Source of the DNA: Caulobacteraceae bacterium UBA3198
GTDB taxonomy: Bacteria > Pseudomonadota > Alphaproteobacteria > Caulobacterales > Caulobacteraceae
NCBI GenBank assembly: GCA_002363865.1
Contig: DEWY01000004.1
Location: 163,037-227,036, forward strand
Reading direction: 5' to 3'
Length of the DNA: 64,000 nucleotides
Below the pieces are notes generated by a model, which saw only the letters and a program-made list of their open reading frames with translations, searched no databases and had not been told where the DNA came from. A program made the position numbers and the translations under genes. Positions 36,776-45,371 of this stretch are shown one piece after another. How positions within the stretch are numbered: the stretch's first letter is position 1; each line of letters opens with the position of its first letter.

Positions 36776-37834
36776 TTAAGCCGCCTTTTCGAAGAGCTTG
36801 TTCCAACGGCGGCGTTCGCGGGTCTTCCAGGAGCCGCGGTGCCAGGCGTCCGAGGCGATCAGCGGGACCACCGTGGTGGCCTCGGCGAAGACCATCTGTT
36901 CCCAGGTGACGTCGACCTTGCCCCAGGAGCAGGCCTCCTGCAGCGTCGAGGACGAGCAGGCGCCGTCACGCACATCGGCCACCGTCAGCTGGATGGCGTA
37001 CTTGTGCATGTCGACTTCCTGACCCAGGATTTCGGCGCAGACCACCGTGTCCTGGGCGAAGTTCTTGGGCACGCCACCACCGACCATGAACAGGCCCGTG
37101 GCGCCGGCCGCGATCTTCACATCGGTCAGCTCGCGGAAGTCGGCGATGGAGTCGATGGTGAGGTAGGGCTTGCCCGCCTTCATCCGCTCCACCTGATGCT
37201 TGACCAGGCCAAAGCCGGCCGAGGAGTCCGTGAAGGCCGGGCAGAAGATTGGCACGCCTTCCTCATAGGCCGTCTGAATCAGCGAGCCGGGCTTCTTGGC
37301 GTTGCCCGCCGCCAGCCACTTGCCCATTTCCCAGATGAATTCCCGCGAGGAATAGGGCCGCGGCTCCAGCTGGTCGGTGATCTCCTTGATCACCGCGTCG
37401 CAGGTCTGCAGCTCTTCCTCGTCGATATAGGTGTCGTAGATCCGGTCGATATAGAGGGCGCGCAGGTCGCGGTCGTCCACCGGCTCCTTGGCCTGGTAGT
37501 GCTTGAAGCCGAGGGCCTCGAAGAAATCCATGTCGACGATGGAGGCGCCGGTGGCGACCACGGCGTCGATCAGGCCGTACTTCACCATGTCGCGATAGAT
37601 GTGCATGCAGCCGCCGGCGCTGGTCGAGCCGGCCAGGGTCAGCCAGGTGGAGCAGGACGGATCTTCCAGCGCCATGGAGAAGATGTCGGCGGCCCGGGCG
37701 GTGTCGCGGCTGGTGAAGCTCATCTGACGCATGGCGTCGATGATCGGACGGGCGTCGTACTGGTCGATGGCCACGTGCTCGACGGTGGACGAGAGCAGCT
37801 CGGCCTTGCGGTTGGACTGAACCTCAGCGTTCAT
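36776..37834 (-). CDS. Deoxyhypusine-synthase-family protein (likely polyamine enzyme)
   Basis: A 352-residue member of the deoxyhypusine synthase family. NAD-site motifs LAGSTSAGGCMHIYRDMV and GGGVPKNFAQDT are visible, and EACSWGKVDV carries the Lys equivalent to the aminobutyl-accepting Lys of eukaryotic DHS (SWGK). Bacteria lack eIF5A, so modification of that protein is excluded; bacterial relatives are thought to make homospermidine or related polyamines. It lies directly downstream of an ornithine/lysine decarboxylase, which supports a polyamine role. The two are separated by a terminator, so they may be transcribed separately. Confidence 0.88.
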   Translation of the reverse strand: MNAEVQSNRKAELLSSTVEHVAIDQYDARPIIDAMRQMSFTSRDTARAADIFSMALEDPSCSTWLTLAGSTSAGGCMHIYRDMVKYGLIDAVVATGASIVDMDFFEALGFKHYQAKEPVDDRDLRALYIDRIYDTYIDEEELQTCDAVIKEITDQLEPRPYSSREFIWEMGKWLAAGNAKKPGSLIQTAYEEGVPIFCPAFTDSSAGFGLVKHQVERMKAGKPYLTIDSIADFRELTDVKIAAGATGLFMVGGGVPKNFAQDTVVCAEILGQEVDMHKYAIQLTVADVRDGACSSSTLQEACSWGKVDVTWEQMVFAEATTVVPLIASDAWHRGSWKTRERRRWNKLFEKAA

Positions 37835-37871
37835 TCTCTTGGAGTCCTAGAGTTTGAGCGCCCGTCCATGG

Positions 37872-37909
37872 AAAAAGGACGCGGCCGGGACGGAGCGACC
37901 GGCCGCGTC
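37872..37909 (-). terminator. Terminator of the decarboxylase gene
   Basis: GACGCGGCCGG (37878-37888) pairs perfectly with CCGGCCGCGTC (37899-37909), an 11-bp stem with a 10-nt loop. It is followed on the minus strand by CTTTTTCC (T-run at 37876-37872). It separates the decarboxylase from the DHS-like gene. Confidence 0.88.
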
Positions 37910-37936
37910 TCTTGCGGTGTGCGAAGAGCTAACGCT

Positions 37937-39193
37937 CTAGCGCCGACGGCGTTTCTTGCCCCGGGCCCGCGACAGCTTGACGACATTCTGGCTCTCGCTG
38001 CGCGGCACCGGGATGGCGCGGGGCGCAAGGCCGAACATGGACGCCATGGGCGGGTCATTCACCACCACGGTCTCGGTGTCGCCGAAGCCGTTGAAGCGGG
38101 TGTTCATGGCCACGCCATAGGCGCCGAGCATGCCGATTTCCACATAGTCGCCTTCGCGCACATCCTCGGGCAGCCAGAAGGGCCCGGGCATGTGGTCGAG
38201 CGAGTCGCAGGTGGGGCCGTAGAAGCGGTAGGGCTTCAGCGGGCCATCCACTTCGCGGGTGGAGCCGTCGGCCTCGCGGCGGATCAGCTTCACCGGGAAG
38301 GGCCACTTGGTGTGGGTGGCGTCGAACAGGCTGCCGTAGGAGCCGTCGTTCAGATAGAGGGCGTCGCCCTTGCGCAGCTCGACGGCGGTCAGCACCGAGG
38401 AGGACTCCGCCACCAGGGCCCGGCCGGGCTCGCACCACAGCTCGGTCGTCTCGTGAACCATCATCTCGGCGAAGCCGCGGTCGATGGAGTCCATGTACTC
38501 GGCCAGAGACGGCGGAACCATCCCCGGATAGACCGAGGGGAAGCCGCCGCCCACATCCACCACATCGGCGAACACGCCGGCGCGGACCAGGGCGCGGGAG
38601 GCCTGCGTCATGGCCGCCTGGAAGGCGGTCGGACGCATGCACTGGCTGCCCACATGGAAGGAGACGCCCATCAGCTCATTGGTGGCGCGACGGGCGGCGA
38701 GCAGCAGCTCGGGCGCCTCATAGGCGTCGACCCCGAACTTGCCGGCCAGGGAATAGGCCGCGCCCTCGGCCGAGACGCCCAGGCGCACAATGAGGTTCAG
38801 GTCGGCGGCCTGGCCCGTGGCGTCGAGAATCTTGGCCAGCTCTTCGTGCGTATCCAGCGCGAAGGTGCGGACCCCATGGTCGAAATAGGCCGACGAGATC
38901 GCCCGACGGTTCTTCACCGGATGCATGAAGGCCATGCGCGCGCCCGGCACGAGCTGGGAGACCAGCTCGACCTCGGGCAGGCTCGCCACGTCGAAAGACC
39001 GCACGCCGTTCGCCGCAAGAGTCTCGATGACCCACGGCGAAGGATTGGCCTTTACAGCGTAGAAGACGTCGCCTTTAAAATTTTCCTGGAACCAACGGGC
39101 CGCTAGGGCCACAGCATCCGGTCGCGCAAAGGCGACAGGACGCTCCGGTGACCGCTCACGGACCAGGTCCAGGGGCGTATGGTACTTATGCAC
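37937..39193 (-). CDS. PLP-dependent ornithine/lysine decarboxylase (fold type III)
   Basis: An alanine-racemase-fold decarboxylase making putrescine or cadaverine. With the GTG start at 39193 it has 418 residues. The PLP Lys is in FYAVKANPSPWVI, VDVGGGFPSVYPG binds phosphate, and CEPGRALVAES and the active-site Cys region GPTCDSLDHM follow. It ends in a basic GKKRRRR tail. An in-frame ATG at 39286 would add 31 residues with no evident homology. Its leader contains a terminator-like hairpin, and the DHS-like gene lies just downstream. Confidence 0.92.
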   Translation of the reverse strand: MHKYHTPLDLVRERSPERPVAFARPDAVALAARWFQENFKGDVFYAVKANPSPWVIETLAANGVRSFDVASLPEVELVSQLVPGARMAFMHPVKNRRAISSAYFDHGVRTFALDTHEELAKILDATGQAADLNLIVRLGVSAEGAAYSLAGKFGVDAYEAPELLLAARRATNELMGVSFHVGSQCMRPTAFQAAMTQASRALVRAGVFADVVDVGGGFPSVYPGMVPPSLAEYMDSIDRGFAEMMVHETTELWCEPGRALVAESSSVLTAVELRKGDALYLNDGSYGSLFDATHTKWPFPVKLIRREADGSTREVDGPLKPYRFYGPTCDSLDHMPGPFWLPEDVREGDYVEIGMLGAYGVAMNTRFNGFGDTETVVVNDPPMASMFGLAPRAIPVPRSESQNVVKLSRARGKKRRRR

Positions 39194-39313
39194 CTCACGC
39201 AACCCCCAACAGATTGTTGAACCCAATCCGGCGTTAGCAACGCTTTGGACAACGGGGTCCGCCGGAGCCGTCGCAGATAGTGGCATCTGGATCGGATGTA
39301 AAGGGCGGAACCC

Positions 39314-39342
39314 AAAAAGGTCCTTGGCGGGCCAGGGCTTTT
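39314..39342 (-). promoter_or_regulatory. Terminator-like hairpin in the decarboxylase leader (attenuator?)
   Basis: On the minus strand AAAAGCCCTGG-CCCG-CCAAGGACCTTTTT forms an interrupted stem followed by a T-run, about 120 nt before the decarboxylase GTG. No minus-strand gene lies upstream, so it does not end another transcript. Alphaproteobacterial ornithine decarboxylase genes often carry a structured leader (Rfam speF); membership is not established here. Confidence 0.4.
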
Positions 39343-39416
39343 CCCGCGTCCGCGGGGCCGCACCGTCCCCCGCGACGCTGGCGCGCAGGCCCCGCGCTGG
39401 ACCGCGCCCGGCGCCC

Positions 39417-39434
39417 ATGTCATGAAACCGTCGT
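39417..39434 (+). promoter_or_regulatory. Candidate PHO box upstream of phnC
   Basis: ATGTCAT-GAAA-CCGTCGT consists of two 7-mers with the 4-bp spacing of a PhoB site (consensus CTGTCAT repeat); by eye 6 and 5 of 7 positions match. It is 65 bp upstream of the phnC ATG. Confidence 0.4.
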
Positions 39435-39499
39435 GGGGCTCGGCGATCACACGCGGGTTATGAGTCCGGCCGCTAACGCCCAGGGGATATTCGCCATTC

Positions 39500-40294
39500 A
39501 TGTCTGACGCAGCCGTTCTTTCGGTGCGCCAAGTGTCGAAGAGCTTCGGGTCCCGCCGTGCGCTGGACACCGTCTCCCTCGACGTCGCCCGCGGCGAGAT
39601 GATCGCCCTGATCGGTCCCTCGGGATCGGGCAAGTCCACCCTGCTTCGGGCCATCAACGGCCTGGCTCCGATCGACAAGGGGCCTGGCCGCATCGACGCC
39701 TTTGGCGGCGCCGTGCAGGCCCAGGGCCGGGTGGACCGGGACGTGCGCCGGACCCGCATCCGCATCGGCATGATCTTCCAGCAGTTCAACCTGGTGGGCC
39801 GGCTGACCCTGTTCACCAATGTGGCCATGGGCTCGCTCGGCCGGATTGGCTTCCTGCGGGGCCTGTTGGGCTTCTGGCCGGCCGAGACCAAGGGCGCGGC
39901 CATGGCGGCGCTGGCCCGGGTGGGCGTGGCCGAATATGCCGGCCAGCGGGCGGGCACCCTCTCGGGCGGCCAGCAGCAGCGCGCCGCCATTGCGCGCGCC
40001 CTGGTGCAGAAGGCCAAGATCATCCTGGCCGACGAGCCGGTGGCCTCTCTCGATCCTGTGGCGGCCCGCAAGGTCATGGAGATCCTGCGCGAGCTGAACC
40101 GCGCCGACGGCCTCACCCTGATCGTCACCCTGCACCAGGTCGACTACGCCATGCGCTATTGCGACCGCGTCATCGCCCTCAAGGCCGGCAAGGTGGTCTA
40201 TGATGGGCCGCCCAACGGCCTGACCCGCAAACAGCTTATCGACATCTACGGTCCGGAATTCGAAGACGTCTTCTGGGAAGGAGCTCCCCAATGA
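39500..40294 (+). CDS. phnC: Phosphonate-type ABC transporter ATPase
   Basis: A 264-residue ATP-binding subunit of a phosphonate/phosphite/phosphate-ester importer. Walker A IGPSGSGKSTLLRAING, Q-loop IFQQFNLV, signature LSGGQQQRAAIARAL, Walker B IILADEPVASLDP and the H-loop THQ-like TLHQVDYA are present. It overlaps phnD by 4 bp. A candidate PHO box lies upstream. Confidence 0.94.
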   Translation: MSDAAVLSVRQVSKSFGSRRALDTVSLDVARGEMIALIGPSGSGKSTLLRAINGLAPIDKGPGRIDAFGGAVQAQGRVDRDVRRTRIRIGMIFQQFNLVGRLTLFTNVAMGSLGRIGFLRGLLGFWPAETKGAAMAALARVGVAEYAGQRAGTLSGGQQQRAAIARALVQKAKIILADEPVASLDPVAARKVMEILRELNRADGLTLIVTLHQVDYAMRYCDRVIALKAGKVVYDGPPNGLTRKQLIDIYGPEFEDVFWEGAPQ

Positions 40295-41358
40295 TCCGCC
40301 GCAGCCTGATCGGCGCCGGCCTCACGGTCGCCCTGGCCCTGGGCCTCGCCGCCTGTTCCGAGCGCGAAGCGCCGGAAAGCGCCGCGCCCGAGGTGCTGAA
40401 CTTCTCGATCCTGGCGACGGAAAACTCCACCAGCCTGGACACCTTCTGGCGGCCGATCCTGGCTGACATGGAGAAGGAGATCGGCATTCCGGTGAAGCCC
40501 TTCTACGGCTCCAACTACACTGCGCTGATCGAGGCCCTGCGCTTTGGCCAGACCGATGTGGGCTGGTTCTCCAACCTGTCGGGTCTGGAGGCTGTGCGCC
40601 GGGCCGACGCCGAGGTCTTCGCCCGCACCTTCGACCCCTCCGGCGAGGACGGCTATCGCTCGGTGCTGATCGCCACGGCGTCCAGCGGCCTGACCCTGGA
40701 AGACGTGCTGAAGTGCGACCAGAGCCTCGATTTCGGGATCGGCGACGCCAAGTCGACCTCGGGCACCCTGGCGCCCATGACCTATCTGTTCGCCCCGCAG
40801 AACATCGAACCGGAGCGCTGCTTCAAGCAGGTCCGGGCCGCCAACCACCAGGCCAACCTGTTCGCCGTGGCCAATGGCGTGCTGGACGTGGCCACCAACA
40901 ATTCCACCGCCATCCGCCTGCAGACCGCCCGGGACGTGGAGAACCGCGCCAACGGCCAGCCCACCGTCACCGACAAGGTCAAGGTGATCTGGGAATCCCC
41001 GAAGCTGCCCGAGGACCCCATCGTCTGGCGCAAAAATCTCGACCCGGCGGTCAAGGAAAAGGTCCGCCAGTTCTTCCTCACCTACGGCAAGGGCGAAGGT
41101 CCTGAGGCGGAGCGTCAGCGCGAGCTGCTGTCGGCCATCTCCATCGGCGGCTTCCTGCCGGCCGACGCCAGCCATCTGCTGCCGGTGCGGGAGATGGAGG
41201 CCACCGAGGCGCTGCTGACCGCCAGGAACAGCGGCGATCAGGCCCGCATCACCGAGGCCCAAGCCGCCCTGGACGCGATCCGCGCCGAGCGCGAAGCCCT
41301 TGAGGCCCGGGCCGGCGAAGCGCCGGCGGCTGCGCCGGCGACGCCCGCGGCCCCCTAA
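40291..41358 (+). CDS. phnD: Phosphonate-type ABC transporter substrate-binding lipoprotein
   Basis: A 355-residue periplasmic binding protein. The signal peptide ends in a lipobox (LGLAAC, Cys at about 22), so it is probably anchored as a lipoprotein. The PhnD-type core has LATENSTSLDTFWRPIL, VKPFYGSNYTALIEALRFGQTDVG shortened here to FYGSNYTALIEALR, and GDAKSTSGTLAPMTYLF, which forms the phosphonate/phosphate pocket. The C-terminus adds an unusual ~45-residue Ala/Glu-rich extension ending in AAAPATPAAP. Overlaps phnC; phnE follows after 19 bp. Confidence 0.93.
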   Translation: MIRRSLIGAGLTVALALGLAACSEREAPESAAPEVLNFSILATENSTSLDTFWRPILADMEKEIGIPVKPFYGSNYTALIEALRFGQTDVGWFSNLSGLEAVRRADAEVFARTFDPSGEDGYRSVLIATASSGLTLEDVLKCDQSLDFGIGDAKSTSGTLAPMTYLFAPQNIEPERCFKQVRAANHQANLFAVANGVLDVATNNSTAIRLQTARDVENRANGQPTVTDKVKVIWESPKLPEDPIVWRKNLDPAVKEKVRQFFLTYGKGEGPEAERQRELLSAISIGGFLPADASHLLPVREMEATEALLTARNSGDQARITEAQAALDAIRAEREALEARAGEAPAAAPATPAAP

Positions 41359-41377
41359 GACGAAGAGCCTGACGCCT

Positions 41378-42214
41378 GTGAACGCCACCGCGCCCAGCGC
41401 CGCCCACACGCCGGCGGCCACGCCGTCGCCCGCCCTGACGCCGCCGGCGCGGCCGCTGGGTCAGTGGATCTTCGACGTCCTGCTGTGGGGCGGCATCGCC
41501 GTCGTCCTGGCGCTCAGCTTCGGTCCCGCCGAAATCGAGAAGTTCCCGCTGCTGTTCACCGGCTCGGACAATATGCGGGAGTTCGGGCGGGCCTTCGTCA
41601 ACCCGGACTTCGAGCTCCTGCCCTTCTTCGTCAGCCAGATGTGGCTGACCATCCAGATGGCCATGTGGGGCACGGCCCTGGCCGTCTTCCTGGCCGTGCC
41701 GCTGGGCCTGCTGGGCGCCCGCAACATCGCCCCGCCCGCCATCCAGTGGCCGGTGCGGCGGGTGATGGACATCCTGCGCTCGGTGCCCGACCTGGTCATC
41801 GGCATGGTCTTCGTGGTCGCCGTGGGCCTCGGCCCCTTCGCCGGCGTCATGGCGCTGGCGCTCAACACCGGAGGCGTGCTGGGCAAGCTGTTCTCCGAGG
41901 CCGTGGAGTCCATCGACAAGGGTCCGGTGGAAGGCGTGCGCGCCACCGGCGCCCACAAGCTGCAGGAGATCGCCTGGGGCGTGGTCCCGCAGGTGGCGCC
42001 GCTCTGGACCTCGTACGCCCTCTACCGGTTTGAATCCAATAGCCGGGCGGCCACGATCCTGGGCCTCATCGGGGCCGGCGGCATCGGTCAGATCCTGTTC
42101 GATAGCCTGAACAGCTTCAACTATTCCCGCGTCGCCGCCATCGCCGTGGTGATCGTCGTCGCCGTCACCCTGATCGACCTCCTGTCCCAGGCCATCCGCT
42201 CGCGGTTGATCTAG
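41378..42214 (+). CDS. phnE: Phosphonate-type ABC transporter permease
   Basis: A 278-residue inner-membrane permease with about six TM helices. The coupling-helix EAA-like region is VEGVRATGAHKLQEIAWGVVPQ, followed by GLIGAGGIGQIL. The start is GTG at 41378; the frame extends upstream over phnD, but the Ala/Pro/Thr-rich N-terminus and TM1 from residue ~28 support this start. There are no C-P lyase genes nearby, so the ligand may be phosphite, a phosphonate processed elsewhere, or a phosphate ester. Confidence 0.92.
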   Translation: MNATAPSAAHTPAATPSPALTPPARPLGQWIFDVLLWGGIAVVLALSFGPAEIEKFPLLFTGSDNMREFGRAFVNPDFELLPFFVSQMWLTIQMAMWGTALAVFLAVPLGLLGARNIAPPAIQWPVRRVMDILRSVPDLVIGMVFVVAVGLGPFAGVMALALNTGGVLGKLFSEAVESIDKGPVEGVRATGAHKLQEIAWGVVPQVAPLWTSYALYRFESNSRAATILGLIGAGGIGQILFDSLNSFNYSRVAAIAVVIVVAVTLIDLLSQAIRSRLI

Positions 42215-42266
42215 GACGGCGCTCGCGCCGGTTTGAGTCAGGCGCCAAACCTGCCAAGCTGGCGGC

Positions 42267-42608
42267 ATGTTGAGCGCGCCCTTTGTGACAAGCATCACGG
42301 TCTTGGTGCTGGCGGCCATGTCGCTGGCTTTCGCCCGGCGGGCGCCCGCCGGGACGAAGCTGCCCATGCAGTGGGGGCTGGGCCGCCGCCCGATCTGGTC
42401 GGCGCCGCGGGGGATCGCCCTGGCCATCACGCCGCTGCTGGCGGCCTTCACCCTCACGCCCTTCAGCCTGGCCAGCCTCTGGGTGGAGCCCGACGAGCAG
42501 CTTGAGTTCCGTCTGGTTCTGGCGCTGGTCAGCCTGGCCTACATCGCCGTCCACGCCCTGCACCTCTATCTGCTGAGCCGGTGGCTGAGGTCGCAGGACG
42601 GGGGCTAG
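42267..42608 (+). CDS. Small membrane protein, possibly SdpI/DUF1648-like
   Basis: A 113-residue protein with three predicted TM segments (about 5-24, 47-68, 82-104). LPMQWGLGRRPIWSAPRG between TM1 and TM2 is reminiscent of the DUF1648/SdpI motif (usually lP.HW...G.pd), but the match is weak. Function unknown. It is 52 bp after phnE on the same strand and followed by a repeat. Codon use matches the neighbours, so it is probably real. Confidence 0.6.
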   Translation: MLSAPFVTSITVLVLAAMSLAFARRAPAGTKLPMQWGLGRRPIWSAPRGIALAITPLLAAFTLTPFSLASLWVEPDEQLEFRLVLALVSLAYIAVHALHLYLLSRWLRSQDGG

Positions 42609-42629
42609 GCCAGCCCCTCACCTCACCGT

Positions 42630-42722
42630 CGTCACCCTCGGGCTTGTCCCGAGGGTCCCTCGTCGGGGCGGGCGCAAGCGGCGCCAGGGACCCTGGGCGC
42701 AAGGCCCGGGGTGACGGGATGG
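42630..42722. repeat. Two-hairpin dispersed repeat, variant copy F
   Basis: The left half is typical (CCCTCGGG-CTTGT-CCCGAGGG). The right half differs: a GGCGCAAGCGGCGCC-like stem, then CCCTGGGCGCAAGGCCCGGGG and GTGACGGG. It lies between the convergent stops of the small membrane protein and the DUF885 gene. Confidence 0.75.
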
Positions 42723-42726
42723 GGAC

Positions 42727-44523
42727 TCACCCCACCGGGAGGTCGAACATCAACTGGCGGGAGACCCGCACCGGCGGGGACCCATAGCCCAGCAGCTCAT
42801 CGTGATAGGCCTTCATGTCGAAGGCCGCGCCGGCGCGGGCCTCCGCCTCCCGGCGCAGGGACCAGTGCTCGCGCCAACCGACGAAATAGGTGGGAAGCTG
42901 CGCCGAGGAGACCCGGGCCCGCGTCCACTTGCCGGCCGCCTCGCGCTCCTGCTGGAAGGCGTCGTGGGTCATCAGATGCATGGCCCGGGCCTCGTCCCAG
43001 CCCTCGACGTGGACGCCGATGTCGAGAATGGCGTTGGTGATCACCCGCAGCAGGAATTTCAGATTGGCCAGCCGGTAGAGGGGATGACCGTCCCTGTGGC
43101 CGGCCTCGACCATCACGTCCTGGGCGTAGCAGGCCCAGCCCTCCACAAAACTCCCCGACCAAAGGATCGAGCGCAGCACCGAGGGGTGACGGTTGGAGAT
43201 AGCCAGCTGGAGATAGTGGCCGGGCGTGCCCTCGTGGACCGTCAGGCCCTCGAGCGTCCAGTTGTTGTATTCCCGCAGGAAGGACTCCGCCTGCTCGGCG
43301 CTCCAGTCCTCGGGAATGGGGGACAGCTTGTAGAAGGTGGGCAGCTCCCGATCGAGAGGCCCGGGCGGGTCGCAATAGGCCACGGCCACCCCGCGCTGGA
43401 ACTCCGGCGTCAGGACCAGCTGCACCGGCTCGGTGGGCGGGGTGACGATGGGGTTGGCGGCGACGAATTCGATGGCGGCGTCGAGCTTGGCCTGGGCTGT
43501 CGCGATCAGGGTCTCGGGCGTCGCCCGGTCGGCATAGACCAGCTCCAGCGCCGCGGCGATGGCCGCCTGTTCCTGGTCGGCGGTGGGCTTCGGCGGCGTC
43601 GGCGGGGCGTCCCCCGCCACCAGCACCTGACGGGCGATGTCGTACATTTCGGCCCGAACCTGGGCCAGCGCCTCCTCGGCGGCGACCTTGATCTCGGTGC
43701 GGCTCAGGGGGCTGTCGAGGGCAAAGGCCAGCTTGGCGTCATAGAGGTCGGCGCCCAGGCGCCATTCGCCGGCCGCCTGCGGAACCAGGACCCCGTCGAT
43801 CCAGGCCTGATGCTCGGCGATGGCGACCTTGGCCACGCCGGCGGCGGCGCGCAGCTCGGCCTGCCCCTGGGCGTCCAGGGCGCCGGCCTCGGCGAGCAAG
43901 AGGTCCACGAGGCTCTCCAGCCCGGCGTTCTGACCAGAGACGGTCTGCGCATGGATCTTCGGGGTCCGCGCCGGGGCGAGGCTTTCGCGCACCTGGGCCA
44001 GCAGGCCCGGAAAGCCGCTCATCCGCGAGGTCGCCGAGGCCAGCCGCTGCGGCAGGGGGGCGAAGTCCCGGGCGATCAGCCCATAGAGGGCCGAGCCTAC
44101 CGAGGACTGGTAGATCAGCGGGTCCCACCGCTGGGCCTGCAGGGTGTCGTGGGACCAGACCTCGCCGGCCAGGCTGTTGCGCAGGATGGCGGCGTCCACC
44201 TGCCGCTCGCGGCTGAGCTCGGCCGGCACGATGGCGGTCAGGCCTGTGAGAAAGGCCGCGGCGCTGTCGCGGCGGGCGGACCAGCCCGCCAGGCTCAGAT
44301 CGTCCAGCCGGTCGTCATAGCGGTGATCCCCCCAGAGCGTGGCGGTGATCGGGCTGAGCCGCAGATTGGCCTCCAGCCAGGCGGCCGCCAGGGCGTCGAA
44401 GGCTGAGTCCGCCGCGCTGGCCGCCGGCGCCGGCTGGGCGCGGGGCGCTGAGAGCGGCAAGGCCGCGGCGGCCCCGAAGGCCAGCAGCATGCGGCGGTCG
44501 AGCAGAAGAGGCATGGCGGTCAT
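42727..44523 (-). CDS. DUF885-family putative metallopeptidase/hydrolase, exported
   Basis: A 598-residue DUF885 protein. The N-terminus is Tat-like (LLDRRMLLAFGAAAALPLSA), suggesting export. The family signature HEGTPGHYLQLA, a zinc-peptidase-like motif, lies near residue 430, followed by FVEGWACYAQDVM with a probable metal-ligand Glu. Substrate unknown. The preceding coordinates to nth (44524-44601) hold only a short GC-rich spacer. Confidence 0.88.
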   Translation of the reverse strand: MTAMPLLLDRRMLLAFGAAAALPLSAPRAQPAPAASAADSAFDALAAAWLEANLRLSPITATLWGDHRYDDRLDDLSLAGWSARRDSAAAFLTGLTAIVPAELSRERQVDAAILRNSLAGEVWSHDTLQAQRWDPLIYQSSVGSALYGLIARDFAPLPQRLASATSRMSGFPGLLAQVRESLAPARTPKIHAQTVSGQNAGLESLVDLLLAEAGALDAQGQAELRAAAGVAKVAIAEHQAWIDGVLVPQAAGEWRLGADLYDAKLAFALDSPLSRTEIKVAAEEALAQVRAEMYDIARQVLVAGDAPPTPPKPTADQEQAAIAAALELVYADRATPETLIATAQAKLDAAIEFVAANPIVTPPTEPVQLVLTPEFQRGVAVAYCDPPGPLDRELPTFYKLSPIPEDWSAEQAESFLREYNNWTLEGLTVHEGTPGHYLQLAISNRHPSVLRSILWSGSFVEGWACYAQDVMVEAGHRDGHPLYRLANLKFLLRVITNAILDIGVHVEGWDEARAMHLMTHDAFQQEREAAGKWTRARVSSAQLPTYFVGWREHWSLRREAEARAGAAFDMKAYHDELLGYGSPPVRVSRQLMFDLPVG

Positions 44524-44601
44524 CCCTAGGCGCGCCGAACCCTGCGGCGCGGCGGCACTGTCGGCCAGGGCCGCCGCGCGGGCAAGCCGGCGCCCTGGGC
44601 C

Positions 44602-45306
44602 CTAGCCCGCAAACAGCGCGCGGGAGGGGCAGAGGTCGGCGACAGGGCACTCATCGCACTTCGGCTTGCGGGCGACGCACACATAGCGGCCGTGCAGGAT
44701 CAGCCAGTGATGGGCGCGCACCAGATAGGGTTGCGGGATCACCCCCATCAGCTCGGCCTCCACCTGGTCCGGCGTCTTGCCGAAGGCGAGCTTCAACCGG
44801 TGGGCGACGCGGAAGACGTGGGTGTCTACGGCGATGGCCGGCTCGACCCGCAGTTCGTTGAGCACCACGCTGGCGGTCTTGCGCCCGACGCCGGGCAGGG
44901 CCTGCAGGGCCGCGCGCTCCAGGGGCACCTCGCCCCCGTGCTGCTCGATCAGGATGCGGGCCGCGGCGATGACGTTCTTGGCCTTGGTGCGGAACAGGCC
45001 GATGGAGGCGATGAAGCCGATCAGCCCCTCTTCGCCAAGCGCCAGCATCTTCTCCGGCGTGTCGGCGACCGCAAACAGCCGGGCCGTGGCCTTGTTGACC
45101 GAGACGTCGGTGGCCTGGGCCGACAGGGCCACGGCGGTCACCAGGGTGTAGGGGCTGTCATAGTTGAGCTCGGTGCGGGGGTCGGACTCCGCATCCTCGA
45201 ACCGCTCGAACAGGGTGGCGATGCGCGCCCGTTCGGCCGGCGACAGGCGGCGCGGGGCGGGCTTTCCGGGCGGCTTTTTCGACGATGAGGCTGCGGGCTT
45301 GGCCAT
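44602..45306 (-). CDS. nth: Endonuclease III
   Basis: Bifunctional DNA glycosylase/AP lyase for oxidised pyrimidines. The 234-residue protein starts MAKPAASSSKK; the upstream in-frame ATG at 45327 is less likely. Helix-hairpin-helix LPGVGRKTASVVL contains the catalytic Lys, VDTHVFRVAHRL the catalytic Asp, and the 4Fe-4S cluster is C-x6-C-x2-C-x5-C in CVARKPKCDECPVADLC. Compared with E. coli Nth (211) it has a short basic N-terminal extension. Confidence 0.95.
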   Translation of the reverse strand: MAKPAASSSKKPPGKPAPRRLSPAERARIATLFERFEDAESDPRTELNYDSPYTLVTAVALSAQATDVSVNKATARLFAVADTPEKMLALGEEGLIGFIASIGLFRTKAKNVIAAARILIEQHGGEVPLERAALQALPGVGRKTASVVLNELRVEPAIAVDTHVFRVAHRLKLAFGKTPDQVEAELMGVIPQPYLVRAHHWLILHGRYVCVARKPKCDECPVADLCPSRALFAG

Positions 45307-45371
45307 GGCGCTTGATGCCCTGCGCAAAGCCTCTCGCCAAGTCCGCCGGTCTGGCTAATATCGCGCCTGCG

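Larger units (their letters stand above)
39194..39499. other. Divergent control region, decarboxylase / phnC
   Basis: 306 bp without a gene. From left to right: the decarboxylase leader, a terminator-like hairpin at 39314-39342 (minus), a CCCGCG/CGCGGG palindrome near 39343-39356, a candidate PHO box at 39417-39434, and then the short phnC leader. Both genes must start transcription here. Confidence 0.6.

Noticed and set aside
39286..39418. Upstream starts for the decarboxylase
   Set aside because: The added residues do not resemble the family and cross the attenuator-like leader.
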